A DNA stretch of 64,000 nt, taken from contig FJUW01000046.1 in the NCBI GenBank assembly GCA_900074885.1, positions 231,408-295,407 on the forward strand, written 5' to 3'. The DNA comes from Rhynchosporium graminicola (taxonomy: Eukaryota > Ascomycota > Leotiomycetes > Helotiales > Ploettnerulaceae). Under the pieces are notes generated by a model, which did no database searches, was not told where the DNA came from, and saw only the letters and a list, made by a program, of their open reading frames with translations. Made by a program: the position numbers and the translations under genes. Positions within the stretch are counted from its first letter, which is position 1. The number at the start of each line of letters is the position of its first letter. This document shows, one piece after another, positions 1-9,485 of the stretch.

Positions 1-27
1 TAGTTATCGAATAACTAACTTAGTAGG

Positions 28-352
28 TAAGATATTATATTAAGCTATCTCCGGCTATCTTGATCTTCTTATTTAATATAATAATATAAGACTTAAAGTA
101 GTATACGAGTAAAGATAGAATAAGTAGGAAGGCTAAGAGCGATCTTATATAGTCTATTACTAAGGAAATAAGAAGATAAGGAAAAGAAGAGGAGAGATAT
201 AGAGTACGAAGCCTCTTATATATATATGCCGGTGCTAGTCCGATACTATACCGCGTCAGATACTAGTTATACCGGGATGCCTATAATACCTATGAACTTG
301 GGCCCTAGTATCTATCCTTCTCCTTATGTGATGTTCAGGTAAGCTGTCGTTA
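28..352. repeat. Dispersed repeat X, copy 1 (RIP-degraded)
   Basis: This block recurs in two pieces at 571-676 and 3714-3952. Shared landmarks are the left end TAAGATATTATAT, the middle GCTAAGAGCGATCTTATATA, and the right part with TATATATATATG followed by a GAT/GGTACTAGTC segment and TTCAGGTA. It has no usable reading frame. CA and TG dinucleotides are scarce and TA is very frequent, the footprint of repeat-induced point mutation. Its class is unknown; it could be a solo LTR or a short non-autonomous element. It is an uninterrupted copy and so shows what the nested insertion at 677-3713 disrupted. Confidence 0.7.
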
Positions 353-570
353 TATTAATACTAGAGAAGATTATAATTGTCACGGGTAGAATGCAAAGTG
401 TATAGTATAGACGTTATATTATTTAATAGGAAGAATTAGCTAAAGAGCGGAGAATAATTCTTCCTTAATGGAAAAGAAGAGGATATAGTACTACTACTAC
501 TAGTGCCTTAGTATTAATAGTCAGCGAGATGCTTAGCGTCGAGTATTATCCTGGGTATAACCCGTAATAA

Positions 571-676
571 TAAGATATTATATCAGGCTATCTTTAGCTA
601 GCTTGATCTTCTTATTTAATATACTAATATAAAACTTAAGTTAATATATAAATAAAGATTAAATAAATAGAAAAGC
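571..676. repeat. Repeat X, copy 2, left fragment
   Basis: Matches 28-131 with scattered transitions. The similarity stops at GAAAAGC (676), where the LTR retroelement begins, and resumes at 3714 with GCTAAGAGCG. This is the left arm of a repeat copy split by a nested insertion. Confidence 0.7.
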
Positions 677-863
677 TAATATAAGGGTCAAGCCCTTAGG
701 TTATAGTGCTGGTACTACCAGCACGACTCGCTGACTAAGGCTCGGTTAAGCTTTAGTACTACGTACCTTTTCTTACGGCTTCCGGTTAGATTCTTACTCT
801 CTCCTTATCGAACTTGTTAAATACTATTATAAACCCTTATATATATATTATTTACTTATAATA
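677..863. repeat. 5' LTR of nested retroelement
   Basis: Aligns end to end with 3527-3713 without a length change. The differences inspected at its right end (TTTACTTATAATA against TTCACCCGTGACA) are all C-to-T or G-to-A, so this copy is the more heavily RIP-mutated one. It contains the hairpin GTGCTGGT-ACT-ACCAGCAC at about 707-725. Confidence 0.75.
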
Positions 864-1440
864 TTAAGTTCGATCAAATAACTAGCTCCTATAGCTTTTA
901 TATTAGAGTCCGAATGATCGTAGTCGAGGAACGAAGTCTTTGATAAATTATTAATAATAGGATAGTAAAGGTATAGGAGTAATAGAAGCCGAATCGATAT
1001 TAATAATACTTAGAGGAAAGCTCTAGGAACGCGAGGAAAGATAAAGATTCGATAGATTCTGCTATTCTTAAGCCGGAGTACGCCTGATTTATCCTTTAAA
1101 CTTATAAGATAAGAGCAGAAAGGTAGCTGAAAATTTTTTATAGGAGTAGAAAAGTAAGGAGTAGCTTAAGGTATAAACTACTCCCGAATAGATAAGGAAA
1201 GCGGCGATAATTAGTTAGTTACCGCTTACGAATAAGTAAACGATAGAAGCTATTCGATAGCTTAAGTAGAATATATACCTAAAAGATATAAGAAGCGATT
1301 ATCGCTAGCTAGTAGCTACTTAGGAACGCGCGGATAATAAGAACTTTTCGACGATATCTAAGATAAAGGAAAAAGATTTACTTTACCTTAAATAGAAAGG
1401 TAATAGCTACTTAATAATAGCTACTATAAAGATATCGGAA

Positions 1441-2175
1441 GACGATAGTATAAGTAAGCTATAACGAAGAACTACTCCGGAGGTAGCTATATATACGCTA
1501 GTCTCCGGACTCTGAAGAAGTACTCCGGTAAGCTAGAGACAGAAGATAGAAGACGCTTAAAGTAGATAATATAAAGAGGAGTTATAATAAAAGACTACTC
1601 CGGGGGTAAATAGCTATAAAAGCGCTAGTCTCCGGAGGTTTAAGGAAGGGCTCCGCGATATTAGAAGCGGAAGGAAACACTAGACATTAATAATAGAGCT
1701 ATAATAAGGAACTACTCTAGAGATAGCTACGTATACGTAAGTCTCCGGGGGCTTAAGGAAGAGCTATGTAAAGTTAGAGACAGAAAGAGGTATACTCTAC
1801 CTGAATAGAGAGGCAGCAGTTATATAATAGTAGTTACTATAAAGATACCGGAAGACGATAATATAAAAGGGGCTATAACGAAAGACTACCCCGGGGGTAG
1901 ATAGCTATATAAGCGCTAGCCTCCGGAAGCTTAAGGAAGAGCTCCGCGATATTAGAAGCGGAAGGAAACACTAGATATTAATAATAGGGCTATAATAAGG
2001 AACTACTCTAGAGATAGCTACGTATACGTAAGTCTCCGGGGGTTTAAGGAAGAGCTACGTAAAGTTAGAGATAGAAAGAGGTATACTCTACTTAAATAGG
2101 GAGGCGATAGTTACTAGAAGGCAGCTACTATAAAGATAGCGTAAGACTATAAGAAAGGAGGCTAAAGCTATATAG
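1441..2175. repeat. Internal tandem repeats of about 291 bp in the dead retroelement
   Basis: The segment starting AAGACTACTCCGGGGGTA at 1591 recurs at 1882 (AAGACTACCCCGGGGGTA) and the similarity runs on to about 2170. This gives two units of about 291 bp. Each contains a weaker half-unit repeat around CTAGTCTCCGG and AAGTCTCCGGGGG. A shorter, more diverged piece lies at about 1461-1560. A repetitive gag-like coding region or tandem non-coding repeats are both possible; decay prevents a choice. Confidence 0.6.
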
Positions 2176-3220
2176 CGATAGCAGAACTACTTAAGTCTTA
2201 AGTACAAGTCGATATTATCGGCTCGCTAGAGGAATAGATAGGAGAGCGATGACGACTAGCCGGAGCGCGAGCTATTATAGTTAAAGAAGAGAGAGCGAGC
2301 TAAGGAAGTCAGCTTATTAAAAAAAAAGATTAATTTTAGGATTTAATTTTAGATTTTCAAATTCTTAAGAAGATAATACTATAGAAAAGATACGTATTCC
2401 GCTATATCTCCTATAGAGTCCTTAGGAAGCTCAGCAGAGTCCTAAAACGAGAGCTAGAGATACTCCTCCGGTACTAAAAGAGAGTAAGCTAACGAAAAAC
2501 AAGCGGAGTCCGATAATTACTTATATTTAACCCTATTAGACGATAATAGTAATAATAGAAGTAGTAATCTCGGAGGCTAAAGGACTATAAAATATCAGTT
2601 ACTAATAAGGAATAAGCAGGGACCGAATAAACTTACGCGGAGAGAAGACTAGAGGATTAGAGGGGCTTAAGGGCTTTCTAGGCCTTTAAGACCTTAATAA
2701 GATTAGTATAAGTCTCGTTTCTAAATAGAGTATAAGGCGACGAAAAACAAGTAGAGTATAATACTTACTTATTAGTATTAGCGGAATAAGTCTAAATAGA
2801 GTAAGCGATATAGGAGATTTAAGGACTATTATATAAGCTATCTATTTTCGCGCGGAATCCGGGGAAAACTTATAAGTTCTTATAATTCTTCTTCTTATCC
2901 TTATAGCGGATATAGGATCAGGAGCGATTCGACTGAGTTCGTTAGGATTCCGTCTAAGAATAAGCGGAATGCGATACTTATAGCTTAGTCGATATAATTA
3001 GAGCCCGAGAGAGTATAAGCGATATAGTAAATCATAAGAGATATCTGATTCCGCTGGTTTTAGCGCGGATCCCGATAGTATAGTAAAGGGATTTTAATAT
3101 ATAATTCGCGAATTTTAATATTTTCTTTTAATAGAAGAAGAAGAGAGGGACTTACTTTACTATAATTATTATTATTATATAGAAGAAGAAAGAGAAGTCT
3201 AAAAAGGTAGAAGGTCTCTT

Positions 3221-3425
3221 CTTTTATAACGTCTTAGCCGGATCGAGCGATAATAGGAGCGGAGCGCTAGCCTAATACGGCAGGATAATAATAAAGGAAG
3301 CGAATGATAATAGGAGGAAGCATAATAATACTTTTATAAGGTCTTAGCCGGATCGAGCGATAATAGGAGCAGAGCGCTAGCCTAATACGGCGGGATCATA
3401 ATAAAGAAAGCGAACGACAATAGTA
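3221..3425. repeat. Two 110-bp tandem repeats upstream of the 3' LTR
   Basis: CTTTTATAACGTCTTAGCCGG (3221) and CTTTTATAAGGTCTTAGCCGG (3331) start two consecutive units. Both continue with GATCGAGCGATAATAGGAGC and CTAGCCTAATACGGC. The spacing is 110 bp. No coding potential was seen. Confidence 0.65.
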
Positions 3426-3526
3426 GAACGCCTAACGTTTAGTGATAGAACGCAGTCTTTAACTACAGGGGGTTCTACGACTATTTGCTATTAGTTTCCG
3501 CTAGAAAATAGGCGGGAGGAGGGGAG

Positions 3527-3713
3527 TAATATAAGGGTCAAGCTATTAGGTTATAGTGCTAGTACTACTAGCACGACTCGCTAACTAAGGCTCGGTTAAG
3601 CCTTAGTACTGCGTACCTTTTCTTGCGGCTTCCGGTTAGATTCTTACTCTCTCCTTATCGAACTTGTTGAATACTACTATGAACCCTCGTATATATATTA
3701 TTCACCCGTGACA
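3527..3713. repeat. 3' LTR of nested retroelement
   Basis: Second 187-bp LTR, directly after the polypurine tract. It is less RIP-mutated than the 5' LTR and keeps CACCCGTGACA at its end. Confidence 0.75.
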
Positions 3714-3952
3714 GCTAAGAGCGATCTTATATAATCTATTAACAAAAAAGCAAGAAGATGAAGGACAAAGAGAGAAGAAAAATAAGATATATGACCTTTT
3801 ATATATATATATATATATATATGCTGATACTAGTCTGTATCGGTACCGAGTCCGTCCCTAGCTATACCAGGGTGTCCGTCAACCTGGGTCTTAAGCCTAT
3901 ATCCTTTTACTCATATGACCTTCAGGTATATTATCGTCATAGTAATAACTAG
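3714..3952. repeat. Repeat X, copy 2, right fragment
   Basis: Continues repeat X after the nested retroelement and matches 132-352. It is visibly less TA-rich than copy 1. The 64-codon open frame here is an accident of the repeat. Confidence 0.7.
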
Positions 3953-4248
3953 GAGTCGATAGAACAGTATAGAATTATCTAGAATTTCTTAAAATTCTAA
4001 GATTATAAATTATAGAAGTGAATTCATTTTTGATTAATTAAATTAATTGGAATTGAATTAGATTAAATTAACTCTCAGATAGATTAAATTAAGTTAAAAT
4101 GAGTCGTGTTAATTTAATTTAATTTAATCAGTTCGCACGCTGAAGATTACCATGCATTTTGTATCGAACACACTAAAAATACCCGGCTACAACAATACAC
4201 AAAATTTCCAACAAACTATTATACAATCCAATTCGAAGCTTTCCAACT
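3953..4248. other. AT-rich intergenic spacer
   Basis: Low-complexity AATTAA/TTAATT runs (about 4030-4130) between the transposon block and the 3' end of the repeat-peptide gene. No gene was seen. Confidence 0.7.
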
Positions 4249-5266
4249 CTACTTCTTTCCACCCTTGGCTTTCTTGGCTGCAATTTGTCCAGCTGTATGG
4301 TGAGCCTCTCGGGATTCAATCCTGACCTCACGCTTTCCCCCCTTGGCCTTCTTGGCTGCTATTTGTCCTGCTGTGTGGTGTCTGGCGTTCAAAGCGGAGG
4401 CCATGGCGTCCTGGTAATCCTCAAGATCTTCCTGAGCCTCAAGAGCTTGATCAGTAGCCAAATCACGCTTGCCACCCTTGGCCTTCTTGGCAGCGATTTG
4501 TCCGGCAGTGTGGTGTCTAGCATTCAAAGCGGCAGCCATGGCATCTTGATAATCCTCAAGATCCTCCTGAGCCTCAAGAGCCTGGTCAGCAGCCAAATCG
4601 CGCTTACCACCCTTGGCTTTCTTAGCTGCGATCTGGCCCGCTGTATGGTGTCTTGCTACGAGTGCGGCGGCCTGGGCATCTAGGAAGTCTTCGAGATCTT
4701 CTTGAGCCTCGTCAGAGACAAGATCACGCTTTCCGCCCTTAGCTTTCTTAGCCTGCTAAGCCGTTAGAAATTGATACTATTATTGCAAGTCGATGACTTA
4801 CAGCAATTTGTCCTGCTGTATGGTGTCGTGCTACCAAAGCAGCGGCCTGAGCATCTAGGAAGTCTTCGAGATCCTCCTGAGCCTCATCGGAGACAAGATC
4901 TCTCTTCCCTCCCTTGGCCTTCTTGGCGGCGATTTGACCTGCTGTATGATGTCTTGCCTCGATCGAAACCTCACGCTTTCCACCCTTCGCCTTCTTGGCG
5001 GCGATCTGGCCTGCTGTGTGATGTCTTGTCTCAATCGCGTCACGCTTTCCACCTTTAGCTTTCTTGGCCTCGAGAGATGTTAGTACTTATCAGGCAGGGG
5101 ATAGATGAAAGCAACTTACGGCAATCTGACCGGCAGTGTGGTGTCTAGCCTCGATTGGAACAGACCGGGCTAAGTCTTGAGATTGAGAGGGAATGGCGTA
5201 GGCCGATGCCAATGGTGCAGACACCAAGAGGCCGAGGGCGAAAAGTTTTGAAACGGAAGTGTACAT
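4249..5266 (-). CDS. Secreted Kex2-processed repeat peptide precursor; candidate RiPP precursor
   Basis: Three exons: 5266-5120, 5068-4802 and 4752-4249; 305 residues. Introns of 51 and 49 bp have GTAAGT donors and TACTAAC or TTCTAAC branch sites, and both fall in phase 0 after QIA. Residues 1 to about 22 form a signal peptide (MYTSVSKLFALGLLVSAPLA). After it come eight copies of HHTAGQIA, each followed by AKKAKGGKR (AKKAKGGKK in the last). KR is the Kex2 protease site, so the secretory pathway should release about seven or eight related peptides. The spacers are short (6-9 residues, such as DAIETR or EVSIEAR) or long and acidic (25-28 residues, containing QEDLEDF or QEDLEDY). Architecture matches fungal KEPs and dikaritin precursors such as UstA. 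Two UstYa-like genes lie divergently upstream, which favours a RiPP. Against it, the invariant part has no Tyr; Tyr occurs only in the spacers of copies 6 and 7. It is not an alpha-pheromone precursor, since no W-C-x-G-Q-P-type repeat is present. Confidence 0.85.
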
Positions 5267-6494
5267 ATTGAAGGAATATAATATAAAGACTGGCCGGCAG
5301 TGAAATGAATGTATCGAGTAAGGATTGAAAGTAAGAAAGGCGAGTGGGCTGATGAGTGAGTTTGAGAAGGTAAGTGGCAGCTCACATCCTTTATACATCC
5401 TGTCACTTTGGTGGATAGTGGATACTGAACCCACAGAAGGCTGTCATTGTTCGGACGAAATCTGACAAGTATTCTGGGAATAGCTACAAGCTCAATCCGT
5501 TCATCGATTCCGAGACTGCTCTTGCTTGATGAGCCGCAGGGTGCAGTCCGAGGCTGCACTCGCGTGGTCTCGCACTGGGATCATCAGTCTGCCCCTACAG
5601 AAGCAACGTGGTAACCCAAGGAACATCATTGGCTGTCGGGACTAGTCACTGTCGACACCTAGGTCCGACGAGCTCTGTGAGTTGGAATTATGTCAAACAC
5701 TATGGCTGTCAGAACCTCCCCCTTCACCCCTATGAGGCTCCACATATTCTGACAGGGCAGGACTAGTCTGAAAGGAGTTTGGATGTGCAGTCTCAAGACC
5801 CTTTGAGGCATTAATGGCGCGATGCCATCCGAATGGACGCCTCAAACTGTAACTCGAGCCGCTGAACCTACACTCATCTCTTGGTGTTTGGCTTGGATAA
5901 GCTTGACCTCAACATGCATCTGGCATTTGTTCCTTCTGGGGTAATTTCAAGTGAATATGCTTTCTTGAGTATTTACACCAGTAAAAAAGAGAGCATGAGA
6001 ATTTACCAGGGCTACTATCGCATGGGCCAACTATCTTACAGTAAAGCAGTCAAAACCCGCTCCAGTGTAGTATTGTCTCTAGACACTGGGAAACTTCCTC
6101 TATCGAGATCCTCACTGCTCAGTTTGGGTCAAATCCGAGGCCTATTATTTCGACCTCGCTTGCAAGATCATTGTGGAGCTTCGTGGAACTGTTTCCAATT
6201 GGCGCTAGCGCGTAAAGTGGCTGAATCTGGCATATTCGTTTCAGAGATCCGATGGCGTTAATAGTGGACTTGTGCCATTTCTCATACAGCCATCAGACGA
6301 AGCGAGTCGCTTGAAATTGCACTCCTAATCTTCCACCCCTATGATGCAATTGTCGACCAGTTACTATCATAATTTCACGGATCTTGTCTTCTCATTCTTT
6401 CCTTCCTGCAATTGCTTCTGGTCAAGTACATTCGTTCGAAATAATTCAATTCTTTTTCAACTACCAGGAGTAGTTTTTGTTTGTTTGCGCAGTT
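5267..6494. promoter_or_regulatory. Shared divergent promoter region of precursor gene and first UstYa-like gene
   Basis: A 1.2-kb gap between two start codons facing away from each other. It contains a perfect inverted repeat GTGCAG-N7-CTGCAC (5541-5559), the type of site a dimeric regulator could bind. The open frame at 5881-6261 has no recognisable features. Co-regulation is inferred from layout alone. Confidence 0.45.
5541..5559. promoter_or_regulatory. Inverted repeat, possible regulator site
   Basis: GTGCAG and CTGCAC arms with a 7-base centre TCCGAGG, about 275 bp upstream of the precursor start codon. No specific factor can be assigned. Confidence 0.3.
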
Positions 6495-7465
6495 ATGTCT
6501 TTTACTAAATACGACAGAGTCGGTGAAGACGAGAAATTTCAAGAGCCCTTTCCTGGAGGACGAACGTCAACTTCGACTTCAGATTCCACATTGTTAGACG
6601 AAGAGGATGTCAGAGGATTTGCTCAACCAAGAGAAAAGTTTACAATAAAATGGATGTGGCTGGTTCACGCTGCGCTTCTCTCACTCTCGTTCACGATGTT
6701 TGTTGGCGCATTCTTCATACGGACGTCAACTTTAGAGCACGTGAAGAAGTTCTCTGCATATTGTGAGTACATCTGGATATATGGCCAGGAATGCGACTGA
6801 CCTTTGTAGCCCCTGCTGCGAGTGCTGTTGAATACCAAACAGTCAAGTTCAATGCGACCATGGGAGAGGGCTCGCCGTACGTCGGAAAAGGTCCGGAGGT
6901 CGATGAAGCATGGTTCAAGATTTCATATGATAGTAAGAAACCCTCGAATACATTCACGATTCAGATATTGATATATCTTAGTCGGCGACCAAGTCATCAC
7001 AGATGCAGAGCGAAAGATCATCGGAATGCCAGAGTCACATTTGAGAGCCACGAATCCAAAGACGGGAGTTGAAGGATACAGAGTCGGCTTAGAAGTCTTC
7101 CATCAGCTCCACTGCATCAACCTTCTCCGTCAAGTCACCTACAAAGACTATTATTCCCAACCTGAGCTCGGTTTCGGCAACTTCGTCGGTACTCAGGAAG
7201 ACCTACAAATGCATACCGGTAAGTTCTACGAATCAAGTTGCAGAAATCATACTGACAGAGGTCAGACCATTGCCTCGAAATTCTGAGAATGAATGCTGAG
7301 TGCAATGCGGATATCGGTGTCTTCACATTCTATATGGAGGAGGGAGACCCACTGCCATGGCCAGAGCTCAATTCCAACCACCAGTGCCGAAATTTTAATA
7401 AGGTTAAAGAATGGGCATTAGACAATTCCATTGGAAACATGGAGCGAGGAGACGTAAATCCATAG
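6495..7465 (+). CDS. UstYa-like (DUF3328) peptide-modifying oxidase, first copy
   Basis: Exons 6495-6762, 6810-6932, 6982-7218 and 7266-7465; 275 residues. The start is the first ATG that keeps the N-terminal cytosolic part (MSFTKYDRVGEDEK). Residues about 53-75 form one membrane helix, giving a type II membrane protein with a lumenal catalytic part. HQLHC (171-175) and DHCLEILR (210-217) are the two hallmark HxxHC/HC motifs of the UstYa family, thought to bind a metal. Known members (UstYa/Yb, PhomYc', AprY) oxidatively cyclise Kex2-released peptides in ustiloxin, phomopsin and asperipin biosynthesis. The neighbouring repeat precursor is the obvious candidate substrate. All motif residues are present and the splice sites are canonical, so it looks functional. 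DUF3328 proteins also occur outside RiPP clusters, so the substrate is inferred. Confidence 0.88.
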
Positions 7466-9485
7466 ACAGCCATGCCTAATTTAGTACCATAATCCTTTCG
7501 AGTTTTACACCCACTTGAATTCATACTTTGTACATGTGCCTACAATTGCCGTTTTCGTCTCAATCATCTGTGGGAACTTGCCCTTTAGGCGACTACTGCG
7601 GATTGTAGCCATTGGAAATCCAGCACAGAATCTTCTTTGCACTATCCTTGGAGGTCCGGGAATTCACTCTCGCCGTTGCTATTTCCAGGTTGTGGATCAT
7701 ACAGTGGATAGGACGTAGATCCACGATCGGGAGCCATTGAAGGACGCTAGGGATGGGGGTTGAGACCTGGAAGATGTTAGTGTCGGGAATCTGGGTACCT
7801 TTCGTACATATAGGCAGCTAGGGACGGCACGATGCTGCCGGTACTCGGGTAAGAAGATATACTTTTGCACTAATCGGCTTCTGTTATTGACAGATGGCTC
7901 GCTTCCCGACTCTGCCCATTTGTATTACTTCGTGACGGCCTTAGCGTACGTAAGTAAATGAAGTAGTCGCCGAGCAACCTCGATCAACCTACTCGTACGT
8001 TAAGATGAGTTTACCATTTCCAATTAGTCAATCAGCACAGGACTTGAACAAAAGAAACCGGAATTGACACATTCCATGAAACTGATCAAAGCGCCGCTGC
8101 CATCTGATCTTCCACCATCGGAACAATAATGCAATTCCACGCACAGATCTCCTGTCAAGTTCAACAAATCAAACGGGGTCCAATCACCGCTGCTTCCCCA
8201 CAGGGGCAGGTACCACTTCCCCTGTCTAAGCCTGGAACTTGGTGACTTGGCACATTTCTTGTCGCAGCTTGCCGCGCTGCCCACAAAATCCACCCACCTG
8301 CCAGATTGGCTGTAATCGACACTGGGATCTTATTTCCGTTCGAAGCAAGGCTTTGCTTGCCTGTTCGAATGGTCTGGACTTTGCTGAAACGGTATCGTTC
8401 GTGAGAAGGGATCAGTCATCTTTTCGCCGTCGCGTCGCCGTCGCGAGAAAGGAGTTGATGAAGCTGAGAAGGGGATAACTCTGAGATCTCGGTGAAGGAG
8501 TACGATGGCTTGTCTGCCGTGATATAACCCCTCGATACGTGTCACAGTCGCAGAAGCGGTAGATTGGCGACATAGATGAAGTACGCCGCGGACGTGGACT
8601 TCTTTCTGCGTACTTTGGGCAAGGCCATAACTTCGAAGGCGGATTGAAGTACAGCCTATACTATCCAAGACTGAGAATCGTGCAAATATCAGATTATCTT
8701 CCCACCACTATTGAACTCTATGGACGAAAAAATCCGACGCTATATCAGATTTCACTTACAATTTCTATACCAATTGCATAGACCTCGCTTAATGTGAGGC
8801 GGAATTGAAGCCTTTTGAATAGATCAAAGCGCCCGGACATTTATAACTCTTAGCTTGAAAGGCCGTACGCCGCGACATCATTGCAGCCAATCTCTCTGTG
8901 TTTTTACAGCTTTCAAATACCTCAGCTTAAGATTACATTTCAAATGAGACATCATTCTCGCTATTTCCAAGTACAGGAGCTATCTGAAAAGGTTCGATCT
9001 CCTCTCCCTCCAGGTTGAGACGAGCTCACCTGGCATCGATAGATAGATCGCCTGAAACCAGATGGCACTTGCTTGGGAGCAAGGCTACGCGACATATAGA
9101 TTCTCAAGTCAGGTATACTGGATGAAACTTGCTTGGGAGCAGGCCGACACGATGAAACTTGACGTTCGATTTCTTGTGGATCTGCCGCCGAGAGACTCCA
9201 CACTCGTGTCTGATATGCGCCTGGGGAGGAAGTTGTCTTCCGCCCCGAGCGTGTTGGAAGCCCGAGGTCTATCGTCTCAAAGTCCTCAGTTCATCTTGTG
9301 TTTTTGGGACGAATTTTGTTTTGATATCTCATTCTACAGTCCGGAACTGATTTTTTCATACTGCCAGAACTGGGTTCTCTGTTTCTCACGCTTTCTGGAA
9401 CTGGCTTCTGCTATTCTCTGTCTTTTTCTATTCTCTGTATTGCTTCAACATTTGAGTAAGATAATCATCAGGTTCTTTCTATACC
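7466..9485. other. Intergenic region between the two UstYa-like genes
   Basis: Two kilobases without a convincing gene. ACTTGCTTGGGAGCA occurs twice, 61 bp apart (about 9066 and 9127). Scattered open frames have no family signature. The last 300 bp probably hold the promoter of the second UstYa-like gene. Confidence 0.5.

Larger units (their letters stand above)
677..3713. mobile_element. Degenerate LTR retrotransposon nested in repeat X
   Basis: Two direct repeats of equal length (187 bp, 677-863 and 3527-3713) flank a 2.66-kb interior. A 16-base purine tract, GGCGGGAGGAGGGGAG (3511-3526), abuts the second repeat, as a polypurine tract does at a 3' LTR. The 3' LTR ends in ACA; both LTRs start TA, which RIP could have made from TG. 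AGCTA occurs on both sides (674-678 and 3713-3717) and may be the 5-bp target duplication, overlapping the formal LTR ends by one or two bases. No reading frame of 60 codons survives inside. The copy is dead, and with no residual gag or pol protein its superfamily cannot be named. Confidence 0.75.

Noticed and set aside
3758..3952. 64-codon frame in repeat X
   Set aside because: Lies in a transposon-derived repeat, low complexity (Ile/Tyr from a TA run), broken in the other copy.
4285..4683. 132-codon plus-strand frame with Leu/Ser repeats
   Set aside because: Antisense shadow of the repeat-peptide precursor; the minus strand has signal peptide, Kex2 sites and proper introns.
4249..5266. Alpha-pheromone precursor
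   Set aside because: Kex2-site repeats are present but the repeated peptide lacks the Trp/Cys and GQP features of ascomycete alpha-pheromones.
4249..5266. CRISPR-like or non-coding tandem repeat
   Set aside because: The repeats keep a reading frame, code for a signal peptide upstream and are interrupted by proper introns.
8330..8668. 112-codon minus-strand frame between the UstYa-like genes
   Set aside because: No domain, no splice support, composition like random intergenic sequence.
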